Shown here: positions 31,405 through 37,599 of the stretch, in pieces | How positions within the stretch are numbered: position 1 is the stretch's first letter | How the letters are laid out: each line of letters begins with the position of its first letter | Origin: an uncultured Lachnospiraceae bacterium | GTDB lineage: Bacteria > Bacillota > Clostridia > Lachnospirales > Lachnospiraceae | Direction of reading: 5' to 3' | DNA length: 37,599 bases | NCBI GenBank assembly: GCA_946566685.1 | Contig: CAMNXA010000029.1 | Coordinates: 1-37,599 of the forward strand | Program-made: the position numbers and the translations under genes | The notes under the pieces: model-generated | Databases searched by the model: none | The model's input: only the letters and a program-made list of their open reading frames with translations | Told to the model about the DNA's origin: nothing

Positions 31405-32421
31405 ATGGTATCAATGAAGGATATCTCGATCGCCTGTGGTGTATCGGTAGCGACAGTCAGTAAGGCGCTCAACGATCACAATGATATTGGAGCAGAGACG
31501 AAAAAGTACATAAAGAAAGTTGCGGATGAGATGGGATATCTCCCCAATTCCATGGCCAAGGCATTAAAGACAAATCGTACATACAATATCGGTGTGCTTT
31601 TTGCCGAGGAGGCTTACAGCGGCCTGACACACGATTATTACGCGTTCGTGTTGGACAGCTTTAAGAATACCGTGGAAGAGAAAGGCTATGATATCACCTT
31701 TATCAATTCTGCCAAGGCGCGGTCCGAGAGAATATCTTATCTGGAACATTGCAGGTCGAGAGGGTTTGATGGGATCGCCATTGTCTGCGCGGATTTTTAT
31801 TCGCCGGAGATCATGCAGCTGGTCCGGGGCAATATCCCCACAGTAACACTGGATCATATTTTTAATAACGTGAGTGCGGTCATGTCCAATAATGTGCAGG
31901 GGATGCAGGATCTTTTGACCTATATTTTTGAGAAGGGACATCGCAGGATCGCCTATATTCATGGAGCAGATTCCGCAGTTACCCAGAGCAGGTTATCATC
32001 CTTCTACCGCACGGCGGCGCAGCTGGGACTGGAGATACCGGATGAGTATATCAGTATGGCTCCTTACCGCGATACTACGGCGGCTTATAAGGAGACCATG
32101 AGGCTGCTGGATTTAAAAAATCGGCCTACCTGTATTCTTTATCCGGATGATTTTGCGGCTTTTGGCGGGATCAATGCGATCAAAGAAAGAGGACTTCAGA
32201 TTCCGAAAGATATTTCGGTAGCCGGATATGACGGCATCAGGATTGCCAGACATATTGAGCCCACACTCACCAGTCTTGCCCAGAATACGCAGAAACTGGG
32301 ACAGAAAGCGGGAGAAAAGCTGATCAGCCTGATCGAGCATCCCAAAACAACACTGATTGAGCGGATTTTGGTAGATGGACATGTATACGAGGGAAATTCC
32401 GTAGCCGATCTTAATGCGTGA
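31405..32421 (+). CDS. LacI-family transcriptional regulator
   Basis: A 338-residue repressor. The N-terminal HTH and hinge are clear: SMKDISIACGVSVATVSKAL, then ADEMGYLPNSMAKALKT. The periplasmic-binding-protein-like effector domain runs from about 60 to the end, with NIGVLFAEEAY, DGIAIVCADFYSPEI, TVTLDHIFNNVSAV, GHRRIAYIHG, PTCILYPDDFAAFGGINA and DISVAGYDGIRIARHIEPTLT. The start ATG at 31405 follows GAGAGGGG by 7 bases. The divergent gene is a cellobiose phosphorylase, and two near-identical operators lie between, so it probably represses that enzyme and itself until a cellodextrin or derivative binds. A terminator follows at 32457. Confidence 0.95.
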   Translation: MVSMKDISIACGVSVATVSKALNDHNDIGAETKKYIKKVADEMGYLPNSMAKALKTNRTYNIGVLFAEEAYSGLTHDYYAFVLDSFKNTVEEKGYDITFINSAKARSERISYLEHCRSRGFDGIAIVCADFYSPEIMQLVRGNIPTVTLDHIFNNVSAVMSNNVQGMQDLLTYIFEKGHRRIAYIHGADSAVTQSRLSSFYRTAAQLGLEIPDEYISMAPYRDTTAAYKETMRLLDLKNRPTCILYPDDFAAFGGINAIKERGLQIPKDISVAGYDGIRIARHIEPTLTSLAQNTQKLGQKAGEKLISLIEHPKTTLIERILVDGHVYEGNSVADLNA

Positions 32422-32456
32422 AAAGATAGAAATGAATAAATAAGAACACAGAATGA

Positions 32457-32485
32457 GGACAGCGTCTGGAAGGGTGCTGTCCCTT
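32457..32485 (+). terminator. Terminator after the LacI-type gene
   Basis: GGACAGC (32457-32463) pairs with GCTGTCC (32476-32482), followed by CTTTATAATTTTTT. The stem is short but GC-rich. Confidence 0.7.
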
Positions 32486-32611
32486 TATAATTTTTTAAGA
32501 ATATAGTCGTAGTAAATCCGGGATAAGTGTGATAAAATGATAAAACAAAGTGGGGTCTGCGTCTTTTAGTGTATTATATATGCGGATCTGACAGCATGAG
32601 GAGGAAATGAC

Positions 32612-33004
32612 ATGTCTGCGTCCATAATTTTTGATCAGAGCAGATTAAAAGTATATGACAGCCTTGTCAGAATTAGCGAATATGCCGGTAAATCCGGGGA
32701 ATGGTGTAATGAGCTGTGGGGCGAGCTGCTTGTGGATCAGGAATTGTATGACGCGTTCGTGTATTACCTGGAACATCACGGATTGGCGGAATTCCCTAAA
32801 TGTGAGGGGTATTCCCTGACAGATTGTTATGTGTGGGAGATGGAGCAGGATAATCTGCGCAGGGATACCGGTAAGAATACGGCACAATGTAATAAGGAAG
32901 AAATGGTACTCCATGCTTTTATGACAATGGCGAAGATGAAACGGGCGCCGGAGAAATTTATCAGAAAGTTTCAGGATGGAAGAGGCATGGATCAGACAAT
33001 GTAG
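32612..33004 (+). CDS. Small soluble protein of unknown function, 130 residues
   Basis: Unrecognised family. It starts MSASIIFDQSRLKVYDSLVR, is rich in acidic and aromatic residues and predicted mostly helical (LWGELLVDQELYDAFVYYLEHHG), with three Cys residues and no membrane segment. The RBS AGGAGGAAATGAC precedes the ATG. The DUF1700-type gene starts 24 bp after its stop, so the two probably form an operon. In such pairs the first gene is often a PadR-type regulator, but this protein has no recognisable PadR helix-turn-helix. Confidence 0.75.
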   Translation: MSASIIFDQSRLKVYDSLVRISEYAGKSGEWCNELWGELLVDQELYDAFVYYLEHHGLAEFPKCEGYSLTDCYVWEMEQDNLRRDTGKNTAQCNKEEMVLHAFMTMAKMKRAPEKFIRKFQDGRGMDQTM

Positions 33005-33028
33005 TAGGAAGAGCGAAGGAAACAGATT

Positions 33029-33535
33029 ATGAATCGGATAGAATTTATAGAGAGACTACAGAGGGCGCTGGCGGGTGGGCTTAACAGCCGTCAGGTGACG
33101 GAGAATGTACGTTATTATCAGGAATATATCGATATGGAGATTCGCAGGGGCAGAAGCGAATCAGAAGTTCTGGCGGGTCTTGGGGATCCCCGGCTTTTGG
33201 CCAAAAGTATTATCGAGGCCAATAAACGTGCCGGCCGCAGTGAGGGAACAAATTTGAATTATGACGAGGAGATTGTTGACGGCGGCAGTGGGCAACAGAC
33301 CCATACCTATACTTACAGTTATGGCCCGAATCAGCAGGGAGATGCCTTTGAGGAGAATATGACAGGAACCGGCAGGGTGTTTCGCGTGCCGGGATGGCTG
33401 ATACTTTTGATTGTCACAGTGATAGTGCTGTTGATCATTGGCGTGGCATTTTCTTTGATATCCGTGCTGGCGCCGATCCTGATTCCCGTGTTGATCATCA
33501 CGCTGATCATCAAGCTATTCCAGAATAATAGCTGA
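33029..33535 (+). CDS. DUF1700/HAAS-domain membrane protein
   Basis: A 168-residue protein. The N-terminal 70 residues match the HAAS/DUF1700 pattern: MNRIEFIERLQRALAGGLNS, then VRYYQEYIDMEIRRGRSESEVLAGLGDPRLLAKSII. A linker of about 45 residues is Gly/Tyr/Thr-rich (QQTHTYTYSYGPNQQG), and the C-terminus holds a long hydrophobic region at about 120-162, enough for two segments. DUF1700 proteins usually accompany PadR-like regulators and influence envelope stress responses; here the partner is the uncharacterised 130-residue protein. The start follows GAGCGAAGGAAACAGATT. Confidence 0.85.
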   Translation: MNRIEFIERLQRALAGGLNSRQVTENVRYYQEYIDMEIRRGRSESEVLAGLGDPRLLAKSIIEANKRAGRSEGTNLNYDEEIVDGGSGQQTHTYTYSYGPNQQGDAFEENMTGTGRVFRVPGWLILLIVTVIVLLIIGVAFSLISVLAPILIPVLIITLIIKLFQNNS

Positions 33536-33559
33536 CAGAAATTTTTAAGGATAAAAGTA

Positions 33560-33589
33560 CAATAGACCATTTGGGTAAATGGTCTATTG
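33560..33589. other. 13-bp hairpin without a T run
   Basis: CAATAGACCATTT (33560-33572) pairs perfectly with AAATGGTCTATTG (33577-33589) around GGGT. No U tract follows on the plus strand (GAGGGG), so on that strand it is not a classical terminator. Confidence 0.6.
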
Positions 33590-33702
33590 AGGGGAGTATA
33601 AATAATTAATATAAGGGTCTGTAAACTGAGAATGAAGGGGTATCTCTGTTTACATTTATTATTATATATGATTTACAAGAAAATGCAATCCAAAATAGTA
33701 CC

Positions 33703-33730
33703 AAAGTACCAATCATACTTTTGGTACTTT
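33703..33730. other. 10-bp hairpin with GTACC motifs
   Basis: AAAGTACCAA (33703-33712) pairs with TTGGTACTTT (33721-33730). GTACC/GTACT motifs recur nearby (AATAGTACC at about 33695, ATAGTACTAAAG at about 33743), so the segment may be a regulator-binding cluster before the small-peptide gene. The rest of the 299-bp gap from 33536 to 33834 has no supported gene. Confidence 0.45.
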
Positions 33731-33834
33731 TGAATAAAAACATAGTACTAAAGACCTATCTGTCGTTTGAATAAGTTGCCACAGATTCTCTCATACTATT
33801 TCTGTAACATCAAATCAATCAGGAGGTATGGAAG

Positions 33835-33984
33835 ATGTCTAAAAACGATTTTAACCAGAACAGTCAGAATAATCAGAACGAAAAGCAGCAGGACAAATAC
33901 AACAACTGCAGCCAGAACAGCACAAAGAACAGCTCTAAGAACAGCACAGGCAGCAATTCTCAGAACAGCCAGAAGAACAACTAA
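33835..33984 (+). CDS. Asn/Gln/Ser/Lys-rich small protein, 49 residues
   Basis: The ATG at 33835 has AGGAGG eight bases upstream, and a strong terminator follows 14 bp after the stop, so this is a well-formed single-gene unit. The product is almost entirely Asn, Gln, Ser and Lys (MSKNDFNQNSQNNQNEKQQD, later STKNSSKNSTGSNSQNSQKN) with one Cys and no hydrophobic core, so it must be disordered. The composition recalls gamma-type small acid-soluble spore proteins and similar small Asn/Gln-rich proteins in spore formers, but the repeated motif of those proteins is not visible. The spore link is speculative. Confidence 0.7.
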   Translation: MSKNDFNQNSQNNQNEKQQDKYNNCSQNSTKNSSKNSTGSNSQNSQKNN

Positions 33985-33998
33985 TCGCAGTCCAATCG

Positions 33999-34028
33999 GA
34001 AAAGGGATGCTTTCGAGCATCCCTTTTC
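33999..34028 (+). terminator. Terminator after the Asn/Gln-rich peptide gene
   Basis: GAAAAGGGATGC (33999-34010) pairs perfectly over 12 bp with GCATCCCTTTTC (34017-34028) around TTTCGA. The T tract is within the stem. Confidence 0.85.
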
Positions 34029-34031
34029 TGG

Positions 34032-34060
34032 TTGACACTGTGTCTGATACAGCATAAAAT
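34032..34060 (+). promoter_or_regulatory. Promoter directly abutting the methyltransferase start codon
   Basis: TTGACA at 34032-34037 and TAAAAT at 34055-34060, spacing 17. Only six bases separate the -10 element from the ATG at 34067, so transcription should begin at or next to the start codon. Confidence 0.7.
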
Positions 34061-34066
34061 AAACCT

Positions 34067-35215
34067 ATGGAAAAATTAGAGTATATCGTGCCCTGCCATT
34101 TTGGGCTGGAGGCAGTATTAAAAAGAGAAATACAGGATCTTGGATATGAGATCGTGTCCGTGGAAGACGGCAGGATTGGCTTTGCGGGGGACAAGGAGGC
34201 TTTGTGCCGCGCCAATGTCTTCTTAAGGAGCGCAGAGAGGGTGCTTATTAAAATAGGAAGTTTTCATGCGGAGACTTTCGAGGAACTGTTTCAGGGCACC
34301 AGGGCGCTTGCCTGGGAAGATTATATCCCTAAGGATGGAAAATTCTGGGTGGCCAAGGCGGCCAGCGTGAAGAGCAGGCTCTTTAGCCCTTCAGATATTC
34401 AGTCTATTATGAAAAAGGCGATGGTGGAACGCATGAAGAGCGTCTACCATATAGATTGGTTTACGGAGAATGGGGCAGCCTATCCGGTCAGGGTCTTTAT
34501 CAAAAAAGATGAGGTGACGGTAGGATTAGATACCACCGGAGAGTCTTTACATAAGAGAGGATACCGCAAACTGACGGCGAAGGCGCCGATCGCGGAGAAT
34601 CTGGCGGCCGGATTATTGATGCTGACACCGTGGAAAGGCAGCAGGATCCTGGTGGATCCGTTCTGCGGCAGCGGCACGATTCCCATTGAGGCGGCTATGA
34701 TGGCGGCACATCTGGCGCCGGGCAGAAACCGTGCATTCCGGGCTGAGGAGTGGGCACATCTGGCGCCTGCTAAGATATGGGAGCGGGTAAAAGAAGAGGC
34801 GGATTCCCTGGCGGATCTTTCGGTGGAGACGGATATTCAGGGATACGACATAGACAATGAGATGGTATCCATTGCCAGAGCCAATGCGAAGCTGGCAGGC
34901 GTAGAGCATCTGATCCATTTTCAGACGAGAAGCGTGGATCGATTAAGCCATGCCAAAAAATATGGATTCATCCTTACCAATCCGCCTTACGGTGAGAGGC
35001 TCGAGGACAAGGAGCACCTGGTGCCGCTGTACCATGCGCTGGGGGAACGGTATCAGTCTCTGGATGCCTGGTCAATGTATGTGATCACGGCATTTGAACA
35101 GGCGGAAAGTGCGATTGGCAGAAAAGCTGATAAGAACAGAAAGATTTACAACGGCATGATGAAGACTTATTTCTACCAATATATAGGACCGAAGCCAACC
35201 GGGAACGGAAGGTAA
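34067..35215 (+). CDS. THUMP-domain class I SAM-dependent rRNA methyltransferase (RlmL/YpsC type)
   Basis: A 382-residue enzyme predicted to form N2-methylguanosine in 23S rRNA. The N-terminal part (about 1-160) is a ferredoxin-like plus THUMP RNA-binding region, starting EKLEYIVPCHFGLEAVLKRE. RGYRKLTAKAPIAENLAAGLL leads into the methyltransferase domain with the SAM-binding loop VDPFCGSGTIPIEAA, an acidic strand end (GYDIDNEMVSIARANA) and the catalytic NPPYGERL. There is no Shine-Dalgarno sequence before the ATG (AAATAAACCT), and the promoter abuts the start, so a leaderless transcript is likely. An ATG further inside would remove the conserved N-terminus. The next gene starts 9 bp after the stop. 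Confidence 0.92.
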   Translation: MEKLEYIVPCHFGLEAVLKREIQDLGYEIVSVEDGRIGFAGDKEALCRANVFLRSAERVLIKIGSFHAETFEELFQGTRALAWEDYIPKDGKFWVAKAASVKSRLFSPSDIQSIMKKAMVERMKSVYHIDWFTENGAAYPVRVFIKKDEVTVGLDTTGESLHKRGYRKLTAKAPIAENLAAGLLMLTPWKGSRILVDPFCGSGTIPIEAAMMAAHLAPGRNRAFRAEEWAHLAPAKIWERVKEEADSLADLSVETDIQGYDIDNEMVSIARANAKLAGVEHLIHFQTRSVDRLSHAKKYGFILTNPPYGERLEDKEHLVPLYHALGERYQSLDAWSMYVITAFEQAESAIGRKADKNRKIYNGMMKTYFYQYIGPKPTGNGR

Positions 35216-35224
35216 CAGATAAAA

Positions 35225-36304
35225 ATGCAGCAGAACAAATTGATGAAGAGAACAGCAATATATTGTATTTTGTTCGTGGTGACAGCCATGAGCGCCATGC
35301 TATATTATTCTGCGAACAAGATTGTTGTGGTGGCGGATGTGGCACAGGATGAGGTCATACAATCCGCACAGAAGGAACAGGAAAAGGAAACTACGCTGAC
35401 AGCTGTGGTGGACAAGAATCATATTACCATTGACCAGGGAAGGCAGAACACCAATTATTTCTGTATTCCCATGCCCGATACTGTAAAGGCAGAAGAAGTA
35501 ACACTGGAAAACCATTATATGGATCAGGAACTCTGGGTGAACATTCAGGGGAATATGGCGGGCTATGATACCTTTTATGAGCAAAACAGCGTCTATGGCA
35601 ACAGCCAGAACGTGCTGGAGGGACATTTTGAGGTGGAGGCCAGCAGGATATATCTGCGCTTTTCCCTGACGGGCGTGTATGAATACCGCAGCATTTTTGA
35701 GGATCATACGCTGTATGTGGAGTTTGTGCCCTCAAAAGAGGTGTATGAGAAGATCATTGTGATAGATCCGGCTTATGGGGCGGCAGTAAGCGGCGTTTCC
35801 GCAGAGGGTGTCATGGCCAAGGATATCACGCTGGATATCGCCAAAGCCCTGAAAGCAAAATTTGATGAGACAGATATCAAGGTGTATTATACCAGAATGG
35901 ATGACAGCAATCCGGCGCCGGAGAACAGAGTCAATCTTGCCACAGCCACGAAGGCGGATATGTTGATCCGGATCGAAGTGAACGGCGATGAGAACAGTAA
36001 ACTGTATGGAACAGAGTCTGTCTATAACAGCAGATACTTCATTCCGGGGTTTGGCAGTGTAGAACTGGCTGATATACTGGAACGGGAAGTAGTCACTGCC
36101 ATCAATGGCAAGGCCAATGGTCTGGTAGAAGCGGCAGAGACAGATGAAGTGATCGGGGCTGCCACTGTTCCGGCGGCAGCGGTAAGAGTGGGGTATTTGA
36201 CCAACGGCCAGGAGTCTATCCTGCTACAGAGAGAGGATTATATCAAACGGATTGCAGAAGGAATCTATAATGCTGTCCTGAAGGCATATGAGGGAGAAGT
36301 ATAA
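35225..36304 (+). CDS. Amidase_3-fold protein lacking zinc ligands (pseudo-amidase)
   Basis: A 359-residue protein with an N-terminal membrane anchor at about 9-29 (TAIYCILFVVTAMSAMLYYS), an AMIN-like beta-rich domain at about 55-170, and a domain aligned with N-acetylmuramoyl-L-alanine amidases at about 175-357. Landmarks are IIVIDPAYGAAVSG (family: IVIDPGHGG), KDITLDIAKALK (family: EK...L.IA..L), YYTRMDD (family TR), ADMLIRIEVNG (family AD...SIHAN) and VGYLTNGQES. The three zinc ligands are replaced: His by Tyr184, Glu by Ala198, His by Glu251; only Glu330 remains. It is therefore unlikely to hydrolyse peptidoglycan and may bind or regulate it. It is in an operon with the genes on both sides. 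Confidence 0.8.
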   Translation: MQQNKLMKRTAIYCILFVVTAMSAMLYYSANKIVVVADVAQDEVIQSAQKEQEKETTLTAVVDKNHITIDQGRQNTNYFCIPMPDTVKAEEVTLENHYMDQELWVNIQGNMAGYDTFYEQNSVYGNSQNVLEGHFEVEASRIYLRFSLTGVYEYRSIFEDHTLYVEFVPSKEVYEKIIVIDPAYGAAVSGVSAEGVMAKDITLDIAKALKAKFDETDIKVYYTRMDDSNPAPENRVNLATATKADMLIRIEVNGDENSKLYGTESVYNSRYFIPGFGSVELADILEREVVTAINGKANGLVEAAETDEVIGAATVPAAAVRVGYLTNGQESILLQREDYIKRIAEGIYNAVLKAYEGEV

Positions 36305-36307
36305 AAT

Positions 36308-36940
36308 ATGTATAAGATTATTTTTGCTACGGGTAACCAGGGCAAGATGCGGGAAATCCGGGCAATTTTGCAGGATACGGAGGCAGAAATCCTCTCCATG
36401 AAAGAGGCAGGCGTCTATCTTGCGATTGAGGAGGATGGCACAACTTTTATGGAAAATGCCATTATCAAAGCAAAAGCGGTGGCACAGGCTCTTGCCGGAA
36501 AAGAGGAGTTTGGAGCGGATTGCGTGGTACTGGCGGATGATTCCGGCCTGGAAATTGACTGCCTGGGCGGTGAGCCGGGAGTCTATTCGGCCAGGTATCT
36601 TGGTGAAGAGACGCCTTTTGCTGTAAAGAGCCAGGACTTTTTGAGACGGCTTGCAGGTGTTGCGGATGAAAAACGCACGGCCAGATTTGTCTGTGCTATC
36701 GCGGCAGTATGGCCGGACGGTGAGACAGTCACGACTCTGGGAACGATTGAGGGAAGAATTGGACACGAACTGAAGGGAGATAATGGGTTTGGATATGATC
36801 CCATTTTTTACCTGCCGGAATATGGATGTACGGCGGCGGAACTTACCGATGAGGAGAAGAATGCAATCAGCCATCGCAGCCGGGCCTTGGAGCAGATGAA
36901 ACCAGAACTAATGAAAAGGATGTCCAGGAAACAGATATGA
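36308..36940 (+). CDS. rdgB: XTP/dITP diphosphatase (RdgB/HAM1)
   Basis: A 210-residue housekeeping enzyme that hydrolyses non-canonical purine triphosphates (XTP, dITP, ITP) to monophosphates and keeps them out of DNA and RNA. The family pattern is complete: FATGNQGKMREIRAIL at the N-terminus, VLADDSGLEIDCLGGEPGVYSARYLG with the catalytic Asp pair, FVCAIAA, EGRIGHELKGDNGFGYDPIFYLPEYG, and the C-terminal ISHRSRAL. The start ATG is 3 bp after the stop of the pseudo-amidase gene, and the end overlaps the next gene by 4 bp (ATGA). The rdgB-yfcE order is common in Firmicutes. Confidence 0.96.
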   Translation: MYKIIFATGNQGKMREIRAILQDTEAEILSMKEAGVYLAIEEDGTTFMENAIIKAKAVAQALAGKEEFGADCVVLADDSGLEIDCLGGEPGVYSARYLGEETPFAVKSQDFLRRLAGVADEKRTARFVCAIAAVWPDGETVTTLGTIEGRIGHELKGDNGFGYDPIFYLPEYGCTAAELTDEEKNAISHRSRALEQMKPELMKRMSRKQI

Positions 36941-37419
36941 GAATTTTGATCGTCAGCGATACCCATCGCCATAATGAGAATTATCTGAAAGTAGTTGAAA
37001 AAGCAGGTCCCTTCGATATGGTCGTCCACTGCGGCGATGTGGAGGGGAGTGAGTATATCATAAGTGAGGCGGCAGGATGCCCGGTGATGATGGTGCAGGG
37101 CAATAATGACTTTTTTTCCGAACTGCCCAGAGAGCGCGAGTTTATGATCGGGCAGTATAAGGTGTGGCTGACGCACGGACATCACTATTACATAGCCATG
37201 AACACGGAGACCATCAAACAGGAGGCGATGGATCGGGAAGTGGACATTGTCATGTGCGGCCATACCCACAAACCGGTCATTGATATCGGGAAGAATATCA
37301 CGCTCATCAATCCCGGCAGCATCAGCTATCCAAGGCAGGAAAACCGGAAACCCAGCTATATCCTGATGGAGATTGATGCGCAGGGACAGGCACATTATAC
37401 ACTCAATTATTTATCCTGA
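36937..37419 (+). CDS. YfcE/MJ0936-family metallophosphoesterase
   Basis: A 160-residue calcineurin-like phosphoesterase. The metal ligands are all visible: D8 and H10 in SDTH, D in VHCGDVEG, N in VQGNND, H in LTHGHHY, and GHTH near residue 110. The start ATG overlaps the stop codon of the rdgB gene (ATGA), so the two are translationally coupled. Family members cleave phosphodiesters in vitro, but their physiological substrate is unclear. Confidence 0.94.
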   Translation: MRILIVSDTHRHNENYLKVVEKAGPFDMVVHCGDVEGSEYIISEAAGCPVMMVQGNNDFFSELPREREFMIGQYKVWLTHGHHYYIAMNTETIKQEAMDREVDIVMCGHTHKPVIDIGKNITLINPGSISYPRQENRKPSYILMEIDAQGQAHYTLNYLS

Positions 37420-37481
37420 ACTGTTATGGCACCGGTCACAGGAATGGTTTTGCAGCATTTGAAAAAATTAGAAGAAAGCAG

Positions 37482-37510
37482 TTGACAGGAAAAAAACAGT
37501 ATTATATAAT
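37482..37510 (+). promoter_or_regulatory. Sigma-A-type promoter for tRNA-Pro
   Basis: TTGACA at 37482-37487 and TATAAT at 37505-37510, spacing 17: full consensus, 40 bp before the tRNA. Confidence 0.85.
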
Positions 37511-37549
37511 GTAACATGCGTTGTGAAGAATTCGGTGCCTAAAACCTTA

Positions 37550-37599
37550 CGGGGTGTGGCTCAGCTTGGCTAGAGCGCCTGGTTTGGGACCAGGAGGTC
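37550..37599 (+). tRNA. tRNA-Pro (anticodon TGG), 3' end cut by the window
   Basis: It begins CGGGGTG and continues with the D arm GCTC...GAGC and the anticodon stem CCTGG/CCAGG with loop TTTGGGA (anticodon TGG). The T arm and 3' acceptor strand lie outside the window. Confidence 0.9.

Overview
The window looks like a chromosomal segment of a motile Gram-positive anaerobe of the class Clostridia, most likely Lachnospiraceae. The reasons are the strong AGGAGG-type ribosome binding sites, the consensus TTGACA-N17-TATAAT promoters, the clostridial chemotaxis gene set, a GH94 cellobiose phosphorylase, ECF sigma operons, DUF1700/HAAS-type proteins and an Rpn-family nuclease with a GIEKG-repeat tail. 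No rRNA, integrase, insertion sequence or CRISPR array was seen.

Layout. (1) 43-5993: a chemotaxis run, cheB, a CheY-like receiver, cheA, cheW and a methyl-accepting chemoreceptor, closed by a terminator. (2) 6371-10141: a permease/ATPase/permease ABC exporter operon. (3) 10160-10576: tRNA-Arg(ACG) with its own promoter, a leader hairpin, a terminator and a 47-residue membrane peptide gene. (4) 10653-12673: a GntR/YtrA-type regulator with an ABC ATPase and permease behind a palindromic operator. (5) 12732-14572: a PadR regulator overlapping a large membrane protein that joins a HAAS-like N-terminus to a SEDS (FtsW/RodA)-like body, behind two PadR-like operators. (6) 14727-15722: two small membrane proteins, one with five 10-residue QQPYGDQQYN-type repeats. 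(7) 15917-17276: an ECF sigma factor with a one-pass membrane partner, then a lipoprotein (17467-18309). (8) 18411-20453: a distinctly AT-rich two-gene cassette, a small unknown protein plus an HD-domain dNTPase-like protein, ending in a 24-bp perfect inverted repeat. (9) 20508-22277: a second ECF sigma operon with two soluble unknown proteins and a textbook ECF promoter. (10) 22405-26157: acyltransferase-3, flotillin and pyridoxamine kinase. (11) 26228-28462: a MerR regulator (minus strand) and an Rpn-family nuclease. (12) 28552-32421: divergent cellobiose phosphorylase (minus) and LacI regulator (plus) sharing a 16-bp operator motif. (13) 32612-33984: small proteins including a DUF1700 protein and an Asn/Gln/Ser-rich 49-residue peptide. 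(14) 34067-37419: an rRNA methyltransferase that appears to be leaderless, an amidase-fold protein that has lost its zinc ligands, RdgB-type nucleotide pyrophosphatase and a YfcE-type phosphoesterase. (15) the start of tRNA-Pro(TGG), cut by the window edge.

The points most worth a second look are: the AT-rich HD cassette; a two-hairpin intergenic repeat built on GCGAAGC mini-hairpins, present twice with stem-preserving changes; an internal Shine-Dalgarno and start in the Rpn gene that would give a separate C-terminal protein; the catalytically dead amidase; the HAAS-SEDS protein under PadR control; and the ECF operon with no membrane anti-sigma factor. All functional calls come from reading motifs by eye. 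No database search was made.
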